This document shows, in pieces, positions 5,931 through 8,656 of a stretch of DNA of 8,656 nt (position 1 is the first letter of the stretch; each line of letters begins with the position of its first letter). Under the pieces are notes generated by a model, which saw only the letters and a program-made list of their open reading frames with translations, ran no database searches and had not been told where the DNA came from. This DNA is from JAJFUI01 sp039679885 (GTDB lineage: Bacteria; Planctomycetota; Planctomycetia; Pirellulales; Thermoguttaceae), in NCBI GenBank assembly GCA_039679885.1, contig JBDKUC010000363.1, positions 1 through 8,656 on the forward strand, read 5' to 3'. Made by a program: the position numbers and the translations under genes.

Positions 5931-6599
5931 TCACGCTTGGCGGCGGTTTCCATAGATTAAGGTCATCAACTCGGCGCGGGTCGTGGCCTTGGTTCGGAAG
6001 CAGCCTTTCATGGCCGAGGTTACGCACAGCGAGCCCGGCTTGCGGATGCCTCGGATCGTCATGCAGGTATGGACCGCCTCGATCACGACGGCGACGCCTT
6101 TCGCGTGCAACTCGTCGACCAGCAGGTTGGCGATTTCCTGCGTCATGCGCTCCTGCACCTGCGGCCGCCGGGCGACTTCATCCACCACTCGAGCGAGCTT
6201 GCTCAATCCGATCACCCGATCGCCCGGCAGATAGGCGACATGGGCGGTCCCCGTGAACGGCAGCATGTGGTGCTCGCACATGCTGTTGAAACTGATGTCG
6301 CGGACTAGCACGACCTCGTCGCACGTCTCCGAGAAAAACTTGCGGAGGTGACGGCGGGGATCCTGGTGCAGCCCGCCGAATAGCTCGGCATACATGCGAG
6401 CGACGCGTTCGGGCGTCTCGCGGAGCCCTTCGCGGTCCGGGTCCTCGCCGATGGCGGCGAGAATTTCACGGACGGCTCGGGCAACCCGCGGCTGATCGAC
6501 CTGCGTTTCGACCGGGTGCTGTTCCGCGGTCTCCCCCTTCCGGCCTCCACCGGACAAGCCCTGCGAATGACGTACAGATGCCACAGATTTCCGCCTCAA
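5931..6599 (-). CDS. folE: GTP cyclohydrolase I (type IA)
   Basis: Converts GTP to 7,8-dihydroneopterin triphosphate, the first step towards folate and other pterins and, in many bacteria, queuosine precursors. It is a cytoplasmic zinc enzyme, normally a decamer. The zinc ligands are C108 and H111 in SMCEHHMLPF and C179 in VHTCM; catalytic histidines H110 and H177 are present. Other family hallmarks are LRETPERVARMY (59-70), LPGDRVIGLSKLARVV (124-139) and TIRGIRKPGS (181-190). The core from about residue 38 to the end is complete and of normal length. The first 30 or so residues are unconserved and start choice is uncertain: the TTG at 6599 has AGGA five bases upstream, and a GTG at 6584 (GAGG nine bases upstream) is an alternative. 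It lies 197 bp upstream of the dehydrogenase gene with palindromes between, so co-transcription is uncertain. Confidence 0.96.
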   Translation of the reverse strand: MRRKSVASVRHSQGLSGGGRKGETAEQHPVETQVDQPRVARAVREILAAIGEDPDREGLRETPERVARMYAELFGGLHQDPRRHLRKFFSETCDEVVLVRDISFNSMCEHHMLPFTGTAHVAYLPGDRVIGLSKLARVVDEVARRPQVQERMTQEIANLLVDELHAKGVAVVIEAVHTCMTIRGIRKPGSLCVTSAMKGCFRTKATTRAELMTLIYGNRRQA

Positions 6600-6656
6600 A
6601 GGAATCCTGGAAAAACTCCATTTTAACGGCGGATCGCTAGGTGTTCAAGCTGGACC

Positions 6657-6777
6657 GTGTTCACCGCAGGACGACTGCAAAGTCGTCGAGATCAGGAGGC
6701 CAGACACTCCTGTCTGGCTGGAACGACAGGCAAGAATGCCTGTCCTCCTGACTTTGCAGATGTCCTGGTGTTCACCG
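6657..6777. mobile_element. MITE-like 101-bp element with 10-bp flanking direct repeats
   Basis: The direct repeat GTGTTCACCG occurs at 6657-6666 and 6768-6777. The 101 bases between (6667-6767) have imperfect inverted ends reaching exactly to these repeats: CAGGAC (6667-6672) with 6762-6767, then CTGCAAAGTC (6675-6684) with 6750-6759, then CAGGAGG (6693-6699) with 6744-6750. The left arm has eight extra bases (6685-6692). The centre holds two hairpins, GCCAGACA/TGTCTGGC (6699-6706 with 6711-6718) and GACAGGC/GCCTGTC (6725-6731 with 6738-6744). It has no coding capacity. A non-autonomous element with a target duplication is the simplest reading; a structured REP-like repeat is the alternative. 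Confidence 0.55.
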
Positions 6778-6810
6778 GACCACGGTTGGACCAGCCCAAC
6801 CGTGGTCCGG
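6775..6810. repeat. Perfect 15-bp hairpin repeat
   Basis: CCGGACCACGGTTGG (6775-6789) and its exact reverse complement (6796-6810) flank a six-base loop. Neither direction has a T-tract, so it is not a classical terminator, although it lies 54 bases beyond the sialidase stop codon. It overlaps the end of the right-hand direct repeat of the MITE-like element by three bases. Confidence 0.85.
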
Positions 6811-6812
6811 CG

Positions 6813-6831
6813 CTGCCGAACAAGCCGGCAG
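6813..6831. repeat. Short CTGCCG/CGGCAG hairpin
   Basis: CTGCCG (6813-6818) pairs with CGGCAG (6826-6831) across seven bases. It starts two bases after the 15-bp hairpin and adds to the pile-up of palindromes between the sialidase and folE genes. Confidence 0.55.
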
Positions 6832-6864
6832 TGGCGCCCGACTCGACACTTGGGGCATGTCGGA

Positions 6865-8656
6865 CTACTGGGTACGGCCTTCGCCATTTTGCTTGCGGAC
6901 GCGAGAACGCCCGAGCTGCGGACGCCAGTAGAGGAACACCGCCGCGGAGCCGATCAGCAACAACGCGGCGGAGGTGGGTTCCGGGGCGTACACGCCGGCC
7001 ACGGCGGCAAACGAGTCGCCGATCCGCAGTTCGTCGAACGACCAGCTGGCGGTCGCCGCGCCCGTCAGTGCAATCCGGTCGATGATCGCGCTGCTATTGA
7101 CGTCGGCCTCGCCGAGCAGCGTCCATGTGAGGTCGGCGTCGTTCGAGGGAACGATGTCGACGCCCGACCGAAAGACGCCCAGGTAGAGCTGATCGGAGTT
7201 GCCCGGCAGGCTGTCCTGAGAAACCATTTTCAGCACCAGGAGGTAGGTGGAGTTTCGATCGACGGCGCCGGCGGCGGTGGACACCGTTGCCTGGCCTGGT
7301 TGGCTGAGATAGAACTCTTGATTTCCGCCGATGCCGAAGGCTGCCTGGGCGGCTTCGTTTGCGCTGCGCAGTTCGATGTTCAAGGACTTGGCGGACAGGT
7401 CGGAACTGGCGTCCAGCGCCCGGCTGACCAGGAGCGAGACGTAGGTCGTGGCGTTCGTGTTGAGATTGACTGGGGTGGCCAAGACGCGCTTGGCGGTGTT
7501 GTGGCTTGGGGTCAGGTCCATCCGGCCGCTTTCCGTTGGGGCGGACGAGCCGGCGAAGCTCAGGCCCGTGCTGCCTAGTCGGCTGTTGTAGGTGTTGCTG
7601 GCAACGCCATTGCCGATCCAGGAGCCGGACCAGCCCATGCCTCCGCGCCGCCGGTCGATGTTGTTGCCGAAGCCGTCGTAGTGCGTCAGATGCGACGAGA
7701 ACTGCTGCCCCTCCAAATCGGCGATGCCGAACTTGAGCATCTGAATTTGCGTGCAGAGCGTTTTCTCGTAGAGCAACCCGATCGAGCCGTCGGCGAGAAC
7801 TTGCATCGACGAATAGGCGCCGAAGCCGGAGGCGACTTGCACTGGGTTGATGAACGTCTTGCCCTCGTCGTAGCTCGTCCAGACCGCCATGTTGGTTCGT
7901 CCGTTGGCCGAGCCGACTGGATCGCCCAGCGGAGCGGAAAAGATAAGCCGATCGCGATCGTCGCCGTCGCGTTTGGCCGAGTACCGCGTCAGCGAGCAGT
8001 TGACCTGCGTGACGGGAAGATCGCCGGTGTACATACTGCCCCAGGTTGCGCCGCCGTCGTGGCTAATCCACCGGGTGCGGTAGGAGCCAGTCTTCTGCCG
8101 GCCGTCCAACAGCAGGTCGCCGTTAGTCAGCTCGACGATCTGGCTCTCATCTGCATAAACGCTCGAACAAGGACTGTGCGACCAGTTCACGCCGCCGTCG
8201 TCGCTATAGAAAGACAGATTCTTGAAGCTATACGTCCCGGTCGGTTCGTTGCGGATGAATCCGGGCGTGACGATGCGGCCGTTGCGAGCCGAGTCGGTTT
8301 GCCAACGCAACTGGATGCCTGCGCCCGCGCCGGCTGTGATCATCGACCAAGAGGGGTCTTTGACCTGCGACGTGATGTTGGCCGGTGAAGTCCAAGTCTG
8401 GCCGTTGTTGGCGCTGGTCAACGTATAAATCTGCGCCGAATTGTCGCCTACCCCGGATGGAACGGCTAGCGAGCCGGCTCCGTCGGGACACCGCGCGACG
8501 ACGAGCACGATCTTGCCGGTCGAAGCGTCGACCACCGGGCGAGGATCGAAGTAATCGTAAGAATTCTTGTGCGCGAGCACCGTGTAAGAGTTCCAAGTGG
8601 CCCCGCCGTCGGTGGAACGCTTGCACACGACGTCGACCAGATAGCCCGGGGCGCCC
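6865..8656 (-). CDS. Exo-sialidase (GH33-like) with PEP-CTERM tail, 5' end outside window
   Basis: The C-terminal 596 residues of a secreted sialidase; the frame stays open to the window edge, so the signal peptide and the N-terminal arginine region are missing. Residues are numbered from the GTG codon at 8628. The beta-propeller (to about 305) has Asp-box repeats: STDGGATW (5-12), a degenerate SANNGQTW (72-79), SDDGGVNW (142-149), SHDGGATW (189-196) and SYDEGKTF (252-259). Likely active-site parts are E161 in YADESQIVEL, R184 or R186 in YRTRW, and Y272 in GAYSSMQVLADG. A second domain (about 318-540) opens with a GGMGWSGSWIGNG pattern seen in planctomycete surface proteins. The end has PEP (549-551), a hydrophobic helix (553-568) and a basic tail of about 20 residues, the exosortase sorting signal. 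I infer export and surface attachment or release, with removal of terminal sialic acids from glycans. Exact substrate unknown. Confidence 0.9.
   Translation of the reverse strand, partial: GAPGYLVDVVCKRSTDGGATWNSYTVLAHKNSYDYFDPRPVVDASTGKIVLVVARCPDGAGSLAVPSGVGDNSAQIYTLTSANNGQTWTSPANITSQVKDPSWSMITAGAGAGIQLRWQTDSARNGRIVTPGFIRNEPTGTYSFKNLSFYSDDGGVNWSHSPCSSVYADESQIVELTNGDLLLDGRQKTGSYRTRWISHDGGATWGSMYTGDLPVTQVNCSLTRYSAKRDGDDRDRLIFSAPLGDPVGSANGRTNMAVWTSYDEGKTFINPVQVASGFGAYSSMQVLADGSIGLLYEKTLCTQIQMLKFGIADLEGQQFSSHLTHYDGFGNNIDRRRGGMGWSGSWIGNGVASNTYNSRLGSTGLSFAGSSAPTESGRMDLTPSHNTAKRVLATPVNLNTNATTYVSLLVSRALDASSDLSAKSLNIELRSANEAAQAAFGIGGNQEFYLSQPGQATVSTAAGAVDRNSTYLLVLKMVSQDSLPGNSDQLYLGVFRSGVDIVPSNDADLTWTLLGEADVNSSAIIDRIALTGAATASWSFDELRIGDSFAAVAGVYAPEPTSAALLLIGSAAVFLYWRPQLGRSRVRKQNGEGRTQ

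Noticed and set aside
6645..7085. Open frames on both strands spanning the repeat gap
   Set aside because: They are translations of the palindromic repeats or extend antisense into the sialidase gene.
7681..8388. 235-residue plus-strand open frame
   Set aside because: Antisense of the sialidase propeller, whose Asp boxes confirm the minus-strand reading.

Overview
The window most likely comes from a planctomycete, probably of the Pirellulales. The reasons are the GC-rich coding sequence, a secreted sialidase ending in a PEP-CTERM sorting tail, the weak or absent Shine-Dalgarno sites, and intergenic gaps filled with palindromic repeats. This is an inference from protein style and repeat content, because no marker gene such as rRNA is present.

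Layout, left to right. Positions 1-411 hold no convincing protein gene. They contain two copies of a cloverleaf-like palindromic repeat, with a strong rightward intrinsic terminator (and possibly a small transcription unit) between them. Positions 427-1194 (+) encode a YycJ/WalJ-like metallo-beta-lactamase-fold hydrolase, possibly made from a leaderless message. It converges on a small lysine-rich protein (1286-1711, -) that has its own intrinsic terminator. A 409-bp gap (1712-2120) carries a nested inverted repeat. Four further leftward genes follow. They are a YkgJ-type cysteine-cluster protein (2121-2525), a 1046-residue fusion of a GlcD-like FAD oxidase with a GlcF-like Fe-S module (2593-5733), GTP cyclohydrolase I folE (5931-6599), and the 3' part of an exo-sialidase gene that runs off the right edge (6865-8656).

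How the genes work together: folE, the FAD/Fe-S dehydrogenase and the YkgJ protein are co-directional, and only the last pair is close (67 bp), so a two-gene unit is plausible. FolE makes the first pterin intermediate. The dehydrogenase should oxidise a D-2-hydroxyacid and pass electrons through its Fe-S clusters to a membrane acceptor. The sialidase is predicted to be exported and handled by an exosortase. Nothing in the sequence shows that these jobs are linked.

The most unusual part is the non-coding DNA. Four of the intergenic gaps (1-411, 1712-2120, 5734-5930 and 6600-6864) carry different structured repeats, and the short gap at 2526-2592 carries a G-rich heptamer tandem. The repeats are the cloverleaf, the nested CGCGACC inverted repeat, the GTTATGC palindromes, a 101-bp MITE-like element bounded by 10-bp direct repeats, and a 15-bp perfect hairpin. 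No transposase, CRISPR array, phage gene or defence system was seen.
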